Source: Oxalobacteraceae bacterium OTU3CAMAD1
Lineage (GTDB): Bacteria > Pseudomonadota > Gammaproteobacteria > Burkholderiales > Burkholderiaceae_D
Direction: 5' to 3'
DNA: 64,000 nucleotides
Assembly: GCA_024123915.1 (NCBI GenBank)
Contig: CP099650.1
Coordinates: 6,200,001 to 6,264,000, forward strand
This document shows, piece by piece, positions 1 through 8,575 of the stretch. The translations under genes and the position numbers were made by a program. A model generated the notes under the pieces. The model searched no databases. It saw only the letters and a program-made list of their open reading frames with translations, and was not told the origin of the DNA. Each line of letters starts with the position of its first letter. Positions within the stretch are counted from its first letter, which is position 1.

Positions 1-1
1 T

Positions 2-1843
2 CGCGACGGCATGCCGCTGTGGACCCAGCTGCACCTGGCGCCGGTGCACACCGGCGCGGAGATCACCCACCACGTCTGCGTGCTCACCGACCTGACCGAA
101 ACCATCAACTACCAGGAACAGCTGGAGCACCAGGCCAGCCACGACGCGCTGACCGGCCTGCCCAACCGCGCCCTGTTCGGCGACCGCATGGCGCAGGCCA
201 TCAGCTACGCCCAACGCTACGGCCACGGCGTGTGGGTCGCGTTCATCGACCTCGACAACTTCAAGCTGGTCAACGACAGCGAAGGCCACCAGGCCGGCGA
301 CGAGCTGCTGTGCACCATCGGCGCGCGCCTGAGCGCCTGCCTCGACACGAGCGACACCGTCGCCCGGCTCGGCGGCGACGAATTCCTGCTGCTGATGCCG
401 GACGCCGACGGCCGCGCCATGTCCATCCTGCTCGAGCGCGTGCTCGACGCCGTCAGCGCGCCGGTCGCGCTGGGCAAGCAATTGTTCACGGTCACCTGCA
501 GCATCGGCGTCAGCGTCTACCCCAACGATGGCGCCGAGCCGCAGCAACTGCTCAAGCACGCCGACATCGCCATGTACCGCGCCAAGGAGGCCGGCCGCAA
601 CCAGATCCAGTTCTACGAGGCGGCCATGCACACCCGCATCGCCGAGCGCACGATGATCGAGGCCGAGCTGCGCCACGCGCTGCCGCGCAACGAGCTCAGT
701 TTGCAGTACCAGCCCAAGGTCGATTTGCGCAGCGGCGCCGTGGTGGGCATGGAGGCGCTGCTGCGCTGGCGCCATCCGACGATGGGCATGGTGTCGCCGG
801 CGCGCTTCATCGGCGTGGCCGAGGAGACCGGCATGATCGTGGCGATCGGCCGCTGGGTGCTGCGCGCCGCCTGCGCGCAGAACAAGGCCTGGCAAGCGGC
901 CGGGCTAACGCCGTTGCGGGTGGCCGTCAACCTGTCGGCGCGCCAGTTCCGCGATCCGGCGCTGACCGGCGAGATCCTGGCGGCCCTGTCGGACAGCGGC
1001 CTGGAGGCGCAATACCTGGAGCTGGAGCTGACCGAGAGCCTGATGATGCACAACGTCGGCGAGGCGGTGGCGGTGGTCGAGCAGCTCAAGCGGCTCGGCA
1101 TTGCGCTGTCGATCGACGACTTCGGCACCGGCTATTCGAGCCTGGCCTACCTGAAGCAATTCCCGGTCGACTACCTGAAGATCGACCAGTCGTTCACGCG
1201 CGAGATGCTGACCGAGCCGAAGGTGGCCGCGATCGTGCGCTCGGTGCTGGCGCTCGGCCATAGCCTTGGGTTCAAGGTGATTGCCGAGGGCGTCGAAACC
1301 GAGGCGCAACTGGCCTACCTGCGGCGCCATGGCTGCGACGAGATGCAGGGTTACTTCTTCAGCCGGCCGCTGCTGCCGGGCGACTTCGCCGAGCTGCTGC
1401 GGCAGGAGCGCGCCCTGGCGCCGCAGCTGAGCGCGGTGCAGCGCCAACAACAAACCTTGCTGCTGCTGGACGACGAATCGTCGATCCGCTCGTCGCTGAA
1501 AAGGCTGTTCCGCGTCGACGGCTACCATATCCTCAGCGCCGAGACGGCCGAGCAGGCATTCGACATGCTGGCCATGAACGAGGTGCAGGTGGTCATCAGC
1601 GACCAGCGCATGCCGGGCATGAACGGCACCGAGTTCCTCAGCCGGGTCAAGAACATGTACCCGGGCACGATACGCATCATCCTGTCCGGCTACGCCGATC
1701 TGGAATCGGTGCTCAACGCCATCAACCGGGGCGAGATCTACCGCTTCTACACCAAGCCGTGGGACGACCAGACCTTGCGCGACAACATACAGGAAGCCTT
1801 CGAATACCACCGGCTGCTGCATGCCGATTTGGGAAAGGTATGA
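2..1843 (+). CDS. PAS(partial)-GGDEF-EAL-REC cyclic-di-GMP signalling protein, 5' end outside window
   Basis: The reading frame is open to the left edge and begins with what looks like the end of a PAS domain (DGMPLWTQL, then VCVLTDLTE), so the gene is cut off. A GGDEF domain follows (about residues 40-200) with an intact RLGGDEF signature, then an EAL domain (about 215-460) with EALLRW, DDFGTGYSSL and DYLKIDQSF, so both c-di-GMP synthesis and hydrolysis motifs are present. The last 130 residues are a receiver domain (LLLDDE, VVISDQRMPGMNG with the acceptor Asp, and YTKPW). A receiver at the C-terminus of a GGDEF-EAL protein is less common than at the N-terminus, and this one resembles those of RpfG-type regulators. 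It probably integrates a PAS signal and phosphorylation to set c-di-GMP levels. The stop codon lies inside the operator of the next genes. Confidence 0.93.
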   Translation, partial: RDGMPLWTQLHLAPVHTGAEITHHVCVLTDLTETINYQEQLEHQASHDALTGLPNRALFGDRMAQAISYAQRYGHGVWVAFIDLDNFKLVNDSEGHQAGDELLCTIGARLSACLDTSDTVARLGGDEFLLLMPDADGRAMSILLERVLDAVSAPVALGKQLFTVTCSIGVSVYPNDGAEPQQLLKHADIAMYRAKEAGRNQIQFYEAAMHTRIAERTMIEAELRHALPRNELSLQYQPKVDLRSGAVVGMEALLRWRHPTMGMVSPARFIGVAEETGMIVAIGRWVLRAACAQNKAWQAAGLTPLRVAVNLSARQFRDPALTGEILAALSDSGLEAQYLELELTESLMMHNVGEAVAVVEQLKRLGIALSIDDFGTGYSSLAYLKQFPVDYLKIDQSFTREMLTEPKVAAIVRSVLALGHSLGFKVIAEGVETEAQLAYLRRHGCDEMQGYFFSRPLLPGDFAELLRQERALAPQLSAVQRQQQTLLLLDDESSIRSSLKRLFRVDGYHILSAETAEQAFDMLAMNEVQVVISDQRMPGMNGTEFLSRVKNMYPGTIRIILSGYADLESVLNAINRGEIYRFYTKPWDDQTLRDNIQEAFEYHRLLHADLGKV

Positions 1844-1860
1844 TAAGGTATTACTTATCA
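1841..1860. promoter_or_regulatory. Inverted repeat, probable autoregulatory operator of the toxin-antitoxin operon
   Basis: A perfect inverted repeat TGATAAG-GTATTA-CTTATCA (7-bp arms, 6-bp spacer) starts in the stop codon of the upstream gene and ends 22 bp before the antitoxin ATG. Ribbon-helix-helix antitoxins typically bind such repeats in their own promoter. The assignment is inferred from position and symmetry. Confidence 0.55.
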
Positions 1861-1882
1861 CTAACGCACAGGGAGCGCTCTT

Positions 1883-2173
1883 ATGGCCGCTGCTATTGCC
1901 CGCCCAATGTCGGTCAAGCTTGACCCGGATACCCGCGCCCGTCTTGAACACCTGGCGCAATCGCGCCGCAGGACTCCGCACTGGATGTTGCGCGAGGCCA
2001 TCGCACAGTATGTCGAGCGTGAGGAAAAGCGCGAAACATTCAAACAAGATACGTTAAAGGCGTGGGAGGAGTATCAAACCGCCGGGTTGCATGTCACCGC
2101 CGACCAGGCCGACGCCTGGCTGGCGCAGCTGGCCGATGGAAACGACATCGATCCGCCTGAATGTCACGACTGA
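1883..2173 (+). CDS. CopG/ParD-like ribbon-helix-helix antitoxin
   Basis: A 96-residue protein. The N-terminal part (MSVKLDPDTRARLEHLAQ, then a helix-rich segment ending AIAQYVEREEKRE) has the pattern of a ribbon-helix-helix DNA-binding domain: one short beta strand and two helices. The C-terminal half (about 50-96) is acidic and probably wraps the toxin. The gene overlaps the next one by 13 bp, the usual layout for an antitoxin ahead of its toxin. It probably represses its own promoter through the inverted repeat 22 bp upstream. The subfamily is inferred from pattern only. Confidence 0.85.
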   Translation: MAAAIARPMSVKLDPDTRARLEHLAQSRRRTPHWMLREAIAQYVEREEKRETFKQDTLKAWEEYQTAGLHVTADQADAWLAQLADGNDIDPPECHD

Positions 2174-2457
2174 TCTGGTCGCCGCGCGCGTTGCGTGACG
2201 TCCAGCGACGTTATCGTTTTCTGGCGGGTAACAATCCGGGCGCCGCGACGCGCGCCGTGCACGCCATCAGACACGGCGTCACGATGCTTGGGCATCGTCC
2301 AGAAATTGGGCGGCCGGTTGAGGACATGGAGGAAGCGTTCAGGGAATGGTCAATTGATTTTGGCGACAGTGGCTATGTAGCGCGCTACCGAGTCGAACCC
2401 GATACCGATACCGTCGTAATCTTGGCGGTACGTCATCAGAAAGAAGCGGGCCAGTAA
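2161..2457 (+). CDS. ParE/RelE-superfamily toxin
   Basis: A 98-residue basic protein with the ParE/RelE layout: N-terminal strand IWSPRALRDVQRRYRFL, a helix containing AATRAVHAIRHGV, then HRPEIGRP (the conserved 'P.iGr' segment), YVARYRV and the C-terminal strand VVILAVRHQKE. ParE members inhibit DNA gyrase and RelE members cleave mRNA. The lack of an obvious RelE catalytic set and the PEIGRPV motif favour ParE. Its ATG lies inside the antitoxin gene (13-bp overlap), implying translational coupling. The pair is compact and complete, so it is probably functional. Confidence 0.87.
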   Translation: MSRLIWSPRALRDVQRRYRFLAGNNPGAATRAVHAIRHGVTMLGHRPEIGRPVEDMEEAFREWSIDFGDSGYVARYRVEPDTDTVVILAVRHQKEAGQ

Positions 2458-2565
2458 ACGCTGCATCGCCGTGCGCGAAGCGCGGGATTAGACCATCGGG
2501 ATCGCGCGGCGATACTTGCGATTGAGTTGCAATTAAGATAAATCGCAGTCTACGGCACGGCTACA

Positions 2566-3219
2566 ATGCCGACCATGACATTACACCGCCAAGACCGTTG
2601 GCCTGGCTTGCTGATGACCGGCGTGGCGCACGTCGCGGCCCTTTATTTCCTCTTGCAAAGCCAGCTTATGACGGATACGCCTCGCGCGCCGCGCGACGCG
2701 ATTCAATGGCTGCTGCCTTGGCCGAAAGTGGAAGCTCAGAGTGTGGCGCCACCGCAGGCGCCCCGCGTCAAAAGGCAACCCGCCGCGCACCGACGAATTT
2801 CGCCAAGTGCCGAACCCGAGCCGGCAGCGCCAATGGCGGTGAGCGCGGGCGCACCAGCGCCAGCTCCCTACGATCCCTTCGCACCAACACCGGCCGGGCC
2901 ACAGCCGCCCAACACCGACAGCATGCTGGCGCAGGCCAAGCGCGACGCCGGCAAGATCGACAAGGAGTTGCGCAAGACCTTCCCCATCGCCGAACCGCTG
3001 CCGCCGCCCGACAGCAAACAGGCCAGGCTGCAACGCGGGTTCGACGCCGCCCGCGAGGCGGTGCCGCCGAAGTGGTATCAGGGTGCCAGAATGGTGGAAC
3101 TCAGCACGCCGGACGGCGAAAACAAGACCCGTACCTACAAGATCATCACCGCCCTGCTGACCTACTGCATTAACATCTATCCGGACGGCAGGAAGAGCTA
3201 CACCGAGTGTCCGCGTTGA
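2566..3219 (+). CDS. Proline-rich single-span membrane protein of unknown function
   Basis: A 217-residue protein. One hydrophobic segment lies at about residues 14-33 (PGLLMTGVAHVAALYFLL). A long Pro/Ala-rich stretch (about 50-125) follows, then a charged C-terminal domain with KWYQGARMVEL and a terminal part with two Cys. One membrane anchor, a proline-rich spacer and a small periplasmic domain resemble TonB-like or envelope-spanning proteins, but the C-terminus lacks a recognisable TonB signature. An alternative ATG lies three codons in. Its stop abuts the stop of the convergent MFS gene. Function unknown. Confidence 0.7.
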   Translation: MPTMTLHRQDRWPGLLMTGVAHVAALYFLLQSQLMTDTPRAPRDAIQWLLPWPKVEAQSVAPPQAPRVKRQPAAHRRISPSAEPEPAAPMAVSAGAPAPAPYDPFAPTPAGPQPPNTDSMLAQAKRDAGKIDKELRKTFPIAEPLPPPDSKQARLQRGFDAAREAVPPKWYQGARMVELSTPDGENKTRTYKIITALLTYCINIYPDGRKSYTECPR

Positions 3220-4479
3220 TTATTTTTCCGCCGCGCCCAGCGGCGCCAGACGCCGCAGGCGTAGCGCCACCGCCATCGCCAGCAACAGCGCCAGGCCCAA
3301 CACCACCACCACGCCGGGCCAGCCGTCGCGGCCCCACATGACGCCGGTGGCCGAACCGATCACGCTCGAACCAAGGTAATAGAAGAACAGGTACAGCGCC
3401 GACGCCAGCGCCTTGCCGGTGGTCGCGCGCCGTCCGACCCAGCTGCTGGCGACCGAGTGCGTGGCGAAGAAACCGTAGGTGAACAGGGCCACGCCGGCCA
3501 CGATCAACGGCAGCCAGTTGGACAAGGTCAGCAACAAGCCGACGATCATGATGGCCATCACCGCCCACAGCACATGGCGGCGGCCGAAGCGGTCGGCCAG
3601 GCGCCCGGCCCAGACCGAGCTGTAGATCCCCAGCAGATACAGGAACGACACGGCGCCGACCAGGCTATGGTTCAAGCCGAACGGCGCGCCCAGCAGGCGA
3701 TAGCCGATGTAGTTGTACAGGCTGACGAACGCGCCCATCAGCAGGAAGGCCAGCGCGAACAGCCACGGCATGCCCGGATCGGACAAATGAAGTTTGAAAC
3801 CGGAGGCCATCGAGCGCACGCCGCCGCCGGAGGGCACGAAATGACGCGAGGCCGGCAGGCTGCGCCAGAATTCCCACGCCGCCAGCACGCCGGCCACCCC
3901 GACCGCGCCTATCGCCAGCCGCCACGAAAAATGGTCGCTCAGCACCGACGTGATGACCCGCCCGGCCATGCCGCCGAAGGCGCTGCCGCTGATGTATAGG
4001 CCCATCGACAGCCCCAGCGAGGTCGGCTCGATCTCCTCGCCGAGATACGCCATGGCGATGGCCGGCATGCCGCCCAGCGCGACGCCCAGCAACGCGCGCA
4101 TCGCCAGCAGTTGCGGATAGCTGTGGGCGAAGGCGCTCAGTATCGTCATCAGCGCGGCGATCGCCATCGCCGCCACCATCAGCGGCTTGCGGCCGAGGCG
4201 TTCGGACATCGCGCTCGACGCCACCAGCGACAGGGCCAGCGCGGCGGTCGAGACCGACAACACCATGCTGCTCTGCGCGGCGCTCAGGGCGAATTCGTGC
4301 GACAGCAAGGGCATCAGCGGCTGCACGCAGTACAGCAGCGCGAAACAGGAAAAGCCGCCGAAGAACATGGCGCGGTTGCTGCGCTTGAATTCCGCGCTGC
4401 CGGCGGCGATACGTGCCGTTGGGGCGTACGGTACCGGTGGGATGGGTAGAGAGGATGCCGAAGCTGTGCTTGAAGACAT
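3220..4479 (-). CDS. MFS transporter, YnfM-like drug/metabolite exporter
   Basis: About 419 residues with a 12-helix major facilitator pattern and the loop 2-3 motif (SERLGRKPLMV) plus its counterpart in the second half (GRLADRFGRRHVL). The start was placed at the ATG (4479) giving MSSSTASAS; the open frame extends only to a TTG six codons further up. It is divergent from a LysR regulator, as E. coli ynfM is with ynfL, so the neighbour probably controls it. Substrate unknown. Confidence 0.9.
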   Translation of the reverse strand: MSSSTASASSLPIPPVPYAPTARIAAGSAEFKRSNRAMFFGGFSCFALLYCVQPLMPLLSHEFALSAAQSSMVLSVSTAALALSLVASSAMSERLGRKPLMVAAMAIAALMTILSAFAHSYPQLLAMRALLGVALGGMPAIAMAYLGEEIEPTSLGLSMGLYISGSAFGGMAGRVITSVLSDHFSWRLAIGAVGVAGVLAAWEFWRSLPASRHFVPSGGGVRSMASGFKLHLSDPGMPWLFALAFLLMGAFVSLYNYIGYRLLGAPFGLNHSLVGAVSFLYLLGIYSSVWAGRLADRFGRRHVLWAVMAIMIVGLLLTLSNWLPLIVAGVALFTYGFFATHSVASSWVGRRATTGKALASALYLFFYYLGSSVIGSATGVMWGRDGWPGVVVVLGLALLLAMAVALRLRRLAPLGAAEK

Positions 4480-4598
4480 GTTGGTGTTCCGATGCAAAAC
4501 TCGATGAGGTCATCTTAGGATTGCACTGTACGACTGTCCAATATATATTTAAGGCGTTAGTCATACTTTAAAAAGATAACAAAAAAGGAGCCTCGGCT

Positions 4599-5492
4599 TT
4601 GGAATTACGTCATTTGCGCTACTTCGTCGCCGTCGCCGAGGAGCTGAGCTTTACCCGCGCCGCCGAGCGCCTGCACATCGGCCAGCCGCCGCTGAGCCAC
4701 CAGATCCAGATGCTGGAAGCCGAAGTGGGCGCTCAGTTACTGGAACGCAGCAAGCGCTGGGTGCGCCTGACGGAAGCGGGAAAACTGTTCCTGGACGATG
4801 CGCGCCGCGTGCTGTCGCTGTCGGAGCAGGCGGTGCAGACGGCGCGCCGGGCCGAGCGTGGCGAGGCTGGCGAATTGCGGGTCGGCTTCACGTTTTCGAC
4901 GCCGCTGACGCCGCTGTTCGCAACCGTCATCAACCGTTACCGCCAGCGCTATCCGGGCGTCACCTTGACCTTGCATGAGCGATCGACCTTGGCGCAGATC
5001 AACGCGCTGGCCAGCCGCGAGCTCGATCTGGGGCTGGTGCGGCCGCCGGAGTCGACGCTGCCCGAAGCGGTGATGACAACGGAGTTGCGGCGCGATCCGC
5101 TGGTGATGGTGCTGCCGGAGGAGCATCCGTTGGCGGCCAGGGAAACCTTGCGGATCAGCGATCTGGAGGGGCAGCCGCTGGTGATGTATCCGAAGACGGC
5201 CGGCACCGGCATCCACCCGCAGATTTTCCGGCTGTGCCGTGCGGCCGGGTTCGAGCCGACCATCGCGATGGAGGCCGGCGAGGCGTCGACGATGGCGGGG
5301 CTGGTGGCGGCGGGGTTCGGGATCGCGGTGCTGCCGAGTTCGTTCGACATCATCCGCTTGAGCGGGGTGCTGTACCGGCCGCTGGCCGACAAGGACGCCA
5401 CCACCGCCCTGCTGCTGGCGCAGCGAAAAGATGAGATATCGCCGCTGGTGGCGGCGTTCAGGGCGATCGCGCTGGAGGCGGCGAAAGCATGA
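4599..5492 (+). CDS. LysR-family transcriptional regulator
   Basis: A 297-residue LysR protein. The N-terminal winged helix-turn-helix (about 1-60) starts MELRHLRYFVAVAEELSF and includes RAAERLHIGQPPLSHQI. The rest is a two-lobed effector-binding domain (LRVGFTFSTPLTPLF, then GEASTMAGLVAAGFGIAVLP). The start is a TTG at 4599, supported by the purine-rich site AAAGGAG ending 8 nt upstream and by the family consensus beginning exactly there. It is divergent from the MFS exporter gene with a 119-bp gap that would hold both promoters and the LysR sites. Confidence 0.93.
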   Translation: MELRHLRYFVAVAEELSFTRAAERLHIGQPPLSHQIQMLEAEVGAQLLERSKRWVRLTEAGKLFLDDARRVLSLSEQAVQTARRAERGEAGELRVGFTFSTPLTPLFATVINRYRQRYPGVTLTLHERSTLAQINALASRELDLGLVRPPESTLPEAVMTTELRRDPLVMVLPEEHPLAARETLRISDLEGQPLVMYPKTAGTGIHPQIFRLCRAAGFEPTIAMEAGEASTMAGLVAAGFGIAVLPSSFDIIRLSGVLYRPLADKDATTALLLAQRKDEISPLVAAFRAIALEAAKA

Positions 5493-5613
5493 CTAGCCGC
5501 TGTAGCAGTCGTTCGACTGATACAGCATGTGCTTGTACCTGACCGCTTGTGCCTTGTCCCGCCCGCGCCGCGCTTCTAGACTGGGAGCCTTCTCCACGTT
5601 GCGACTCCACACC

Positions 5614-6198
5614 ATGACCGAACTCCTGCCCCTGATGAGCTATTGCTTTGTGATGTCCGCCACGCCCGGGCCGAACAACGTCATGCTGGCCACCACCGGC
5701 GCCAACTTCGGCTATCGGGGCGCGCTGCCGGTGATCCTCGGCATCCAGGTCGGCATCTTTGTGCAGACCATGCTCATGTGCGTGGGGCTGGGCAGCGTGT
5801 TCATCGCCTACCCGATGGCGCAGCAGGTGTTGCGGATCGCGGGCGCGCTATACCTGATGTTTTTGGCGTGGAAGCTTGCCGGCGCCTCGGTGGCGGGAGC
5901 CGGCGCACCGAAGGCCGTATCGTTTGCGCAGGCGGCGCTGTTCCAGGCGCTGAACCCCAAGAGCTGGCTCAAGGCGATCACCATGGCGTCGGTCTTCATG
6001 CCTTCGCAGAGCAATATGCTGGCCGGCGCGCTGCTCGTGTCCGTGGTCGGCACCGTGGTGGGCACGCCGTGCAACGCCATGTGGGCGCTGTTTGGCGTCT
6101 CGATCCGCAGCGTGTTGAAACCGCCACGCAACCAGCGCCTATTCAATCTGGCGATGGGCGCCATCCTGCTGGTCCTCGCCGTGACGTTTTTACGCTAG
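5614..6198 (+). CDS. LysE-family amino-acid/threonine exporter
   Basis: About 194 residues with six hydrophobic segments. The signature SATPGPNNVMLATTGANFG near the N-terminus is diagnostic of the LysE/RhtB superfamily, and LNPKSWLKA is the second typical motif. The frame is open to 5527, but the family consensus begins at the ATG at 5614 (MTELLPLMSY), so that start was taken. The next gene, a MocR regulator, begins 10 bp downstream on the same strand, so the two are probably co-transcribed and the regulator may sense the exported compound or its precursor. Confidence 0.9.
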   Translation: MTELLPLMSYCFVMSATPGPNNVMLATTGANFGYRGALPVILGIQVGIFVQTMLMCVGLGSVFIAYPMAQQVLRIAGALYLMFLAWKLAGASVAGAGAPKAVSFAQAALFQALNPKSWLKAITMASVFMPSQSNMLAGALLVSVVGTVVGTPCNAMWALFGVSIRSVLKPPRNQRLFNLAMGAILLVLAVTFLR

Positions 6199-6208
6199 AC
6201 TTCCACCC

Positions 6209-7672
6209 ATGTTCGCCATCGACCGCTCCTCGCCCATCGCCCTGTCCAGGCAGATCGAGGCCGCATTGCGCCAGCAGATCGCGCAACGCGTCCTGCCTGG
6301 CGGGACCAGGCTGCCGTCGATCCGCCAGCTCGCCATGCAGCTGGCGGTCAGCACGAACACCGTGGTGGTGGCTTACGACAGACTGGTGGCAGCGGGCGTC
6401 ATCGATACGCACGGCACGGCGGGCTTCTTCGTCTGCGCACCAACCGACGCCAGCCGCGCCGTTCCCGACGAGGTGGCGCTGGAAGCGGGCCAGGAGCAGG
6501 AGCCGGTCTGGCTGATCCAGCAAGTGAACGACCAGCGGCCGGGCGTGCTGCTGGCCAGCAGCGGCGCCCTGCCCCCCACCTGGCTGCAGGATGCGCTGCC
6601 GGCCGCCGCCGTGCAACGCGGCCTGGCGCGGAGCGCGGCTGGCATGGCCTCGCGTTGTCCGCCCCAAGGGCTGGCCGAGCTGCGCGAGCAGATCGCCCTG
6701 CTGTTGCGCGGCATCGGCATCGCTGCGGACGCCAGCCACATCCTCACCACGTTCGGGGCCACCCATGCAATCGATCTGATCTGCCGCACGTTTCTACAGC
6801 CCGGCGATACGGTGCTGGTGGAAGATCCCGGATATTTCCTGATGTTCGGCAGGCTGCGCCAGGACGGCGCGCGCCTGGTGCCCATCAAGCGCCGCCCCGA
6901 CGGCCTCGACCTGGACGAACTGGAAGCCGCCTGTCGCGCGCACCGTCCGCGCCTGCTGTTCGTGCAGACGGCTTTGCACAATCCCACCGGGTGGAGCAGC
7001 AGCGCCGCCAACCTGCACAAGGTGCTGATCATGGCGCAGCAGTATGGCTTTCTGATCGCCGAGGACGACGTGCACGGCCATTTCCAGCAGGGTCACAGCA
7101 CGCGGCTGGCTTCGCTGGCCGAACTGGACGGCGTGATCTACTACTCCAGCCTGTGCAAGGCGCTCAGCCCGGCCTTGCGCATGGGCTACCTGGCCGCCGC
7201 GCCCGCCCTGCTCAAGCCACTGATGCGCACCAAGATCCACGCCATCATGACCTTGCCCGCGCTGAACGAATACATTCTGCTGGAAGTGCTCAAGGCCGGC
7301 AACCTGCGCAAGCACCTGGAGCGGCTGCAACGCAAGATCATGGTGGCGCGCAACGCCAGCGCGCTGCAACTGAACGCGGCAGGCGTAGTGTTCGAGCAGC
7401 CCGGCGACGCCGGCATTTTCCTGTGGGGCTCCATCCCCGAGGGGGTGGACGTGGACTTGCTGGTGCAGGATGCCTACCGCAACAAGATCCTGCTGATGCG
7501 CGGCGCGGCGTTCTCGGCCAACGACACGCCCGACCAGCATATCCGCTTCAACGTCGCCTTCAGCCAGCATCCCCGCGTGAGCGCCTATCTCGAAGAACGC
7601 CTGCGCGCGGTGGCGGACGCGCGCTCAAGCCTGGCGCGCGCCAGCCTTTGCCAGGTCAAGCCGGGCCGGTAA
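6209..7672 (+). CDS. MocR/PdxR-type regulator: GntR winged helix fused to class I aminotransferase fold
   Basis: A 487-residue protein. The N-terminal 70 residues are a GntR winged helix (SRQIEAALRQQI, GTRLPSIRQLA, STNTVVVAYDRLVAAG). The remainder is a fold-type I aminotransferase domain with the usual landmarks: HNPTG, AEDDVHGHF, and YYSSLCKALSPALRMGYL carrying the expected PLP-binding Lys. MocR proteins use PLP or PLP adducts as effectors and control vitamin B6, GABA or amino-acid genes. Lying 10 bp after a LysE exporter suggests it governs that exporter. It ends 3 bp before the stop of the convergent next operon. Confidence 0.92.
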   Translation: MFAIDRSSPIALSRQIEAALRQQIAQRVLPGGTRLPSIRQLAMQLAVSTNTVVVAYDRLVAAGVIDTHGTAGFFVCAPTDASRAVPDEVALEAGQEQEPVWLIQQVNDQRPGVLLASSGALPPTWLQDALPAAAVQRGLARSAAGMASRCPPQGLAELREQIALLLRGIGIAADASHILTTFGATHAIDLICRTFLQPGDTVLVEDPGYFLMFGRLRQDGARLVPIKRRPDGLDLDELEAACRAHRPRLLFVQTALHNPTGWSSSAANLHKVLIMAQQYGFLIAEDDVHGHFQQGHSTRLASLAELDGVIYYSSLCKALSPALRMGYLAAAPALLKPLMRTKIHAIMTLPALNEYILLEVLKAGNLRKHLERLQRKIMVARNASALQLNAAGVVFEQPGDAGIFLWGSIPEGVDVDLLVQDAYRNKILLMRGAAFSANDTPDQHIRFNVAFSQHPRVSAYLEERLRAVADARSSLARASLCQVKPGR

Positions 7673-7675
7673 AAA

Positions 7676-8575
7676 TCATGAGTAGTCGGCGTCCAATTCG
7701 GAGCCGGCATAGTTCTCCAACTCGGCGAACAAGGTCTTCATCGCGGTGCGGCCCTTGATATGCTGAATCACGGTACAGGTCTGGCGATAACTCTCGATCC
7801 GGTCCAACAACACCGGATGATGCTGCACCGGCACCTTGGCCACCAGCGCCGCCCAACCTTCCTCGTAATCGGGCTTGTTCTTGCGCACCGATTTGACGAA
7901 CCGCTCGAACTCTTTCTGCCCGGTGCGCGCCACCACCCTGCCCCCGCCCTCGATCGCGAAGATGATCGCCAGCGCGATCACGCCCTCGGCATTCAAATCC
8001 GTATCGCTGACCGGGCCCTCGGTGTTGTGGCGGCGCAGCCAACCCGCCAGGCGCACGATCGCCTGCACTTCCTTGCGCTGCTTCAGCATGACCGAATACC
8101 GATCCCCGCCGTTCCAGTTCTGGTTCGGGTCGGTCTGGCACAGCTCGATGAACAGATCGCGCAAGCGCCGCGCCGAATACACCGGATCGGTATCGTACTC
8201 GCCGACCAGGGTATCCTCCGGCAAGGCCGACAATTCCTTGATCATGCGGAAGCCGATCTGGAACGCGTGCTCGGCACCGTGCTCGATCAGGTAGTCGAGC
8301 GCCGCCAGATCCGTGTCGTTCGGGATCACGTGGTCGAGCCCCAGCGACACGCCGCCCACCGTCAGCTGCAGCGCCTTCTGGATGCCCTCGGCGGTGCGGT
8401 CGTTGGTGAACTTCTCGGCCACCATCGCCGTGATGCCGGTCAACTCGTCGGCCAGCGCATAGGCGGCCTCGTCATCGGGATGGGTCGCCAGTTGCTGGAT
8501 CGCCCGCGTCAGGCGCGGCAAATTCTCTACTACTAGTGCTGGCAGCATCGCTTCGGTATCCTTCGAAGATTCCAT
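7676..8575 (-). CDS. Conserved hypothetical protein, last gene of the J-domain operon
   Basis: A 299-residue, mostly helical and acidic cytoplasmic protein with no signal peptide or membrane span. Segments such as LARLTRAIQQLATHPDD-like heptads and EVQAIVRLAGWLRRHN suggest an alpha-helical repeat or bundle. I do not recognise a family. The ATG at 8575 shares one base with the stop of the preceding gene (TGATG), so translation is coupled to it. A TTG one codon upstream is possible. It is the fourth gene of a run headed by the J-domain protein, so it may be a client, adaptor or complex partner of that chaperone module; this is inferred from context only. Confidence 0.85.
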   Translation of the reverse strand: MESSKDTEAMLPALVVENLPRLTRAIQQLATHPDDEAAYALADELTGITAMVAEKFTNDRTAEGIQKALQLTVGGVSLGLDHVIPNDTDLAALDYLIEHGAEHAFQIGFRMIKELSALPEDTLVGEYDTDPVYSARRLRDLFIELCQTDPNQNWNGGDRYSVMLKQRKEVQAIVRLAGWLRRHNTEGPVSDTDLNAEGVIALAIIFAIEGGGRVVARTGQKEFERFVKSVRKNKPDYEEGWAALVAKVPVQHHPVLLDRIESYRQTCTVIQHIKGRTAMKTLFAELENYAGSELDADYS

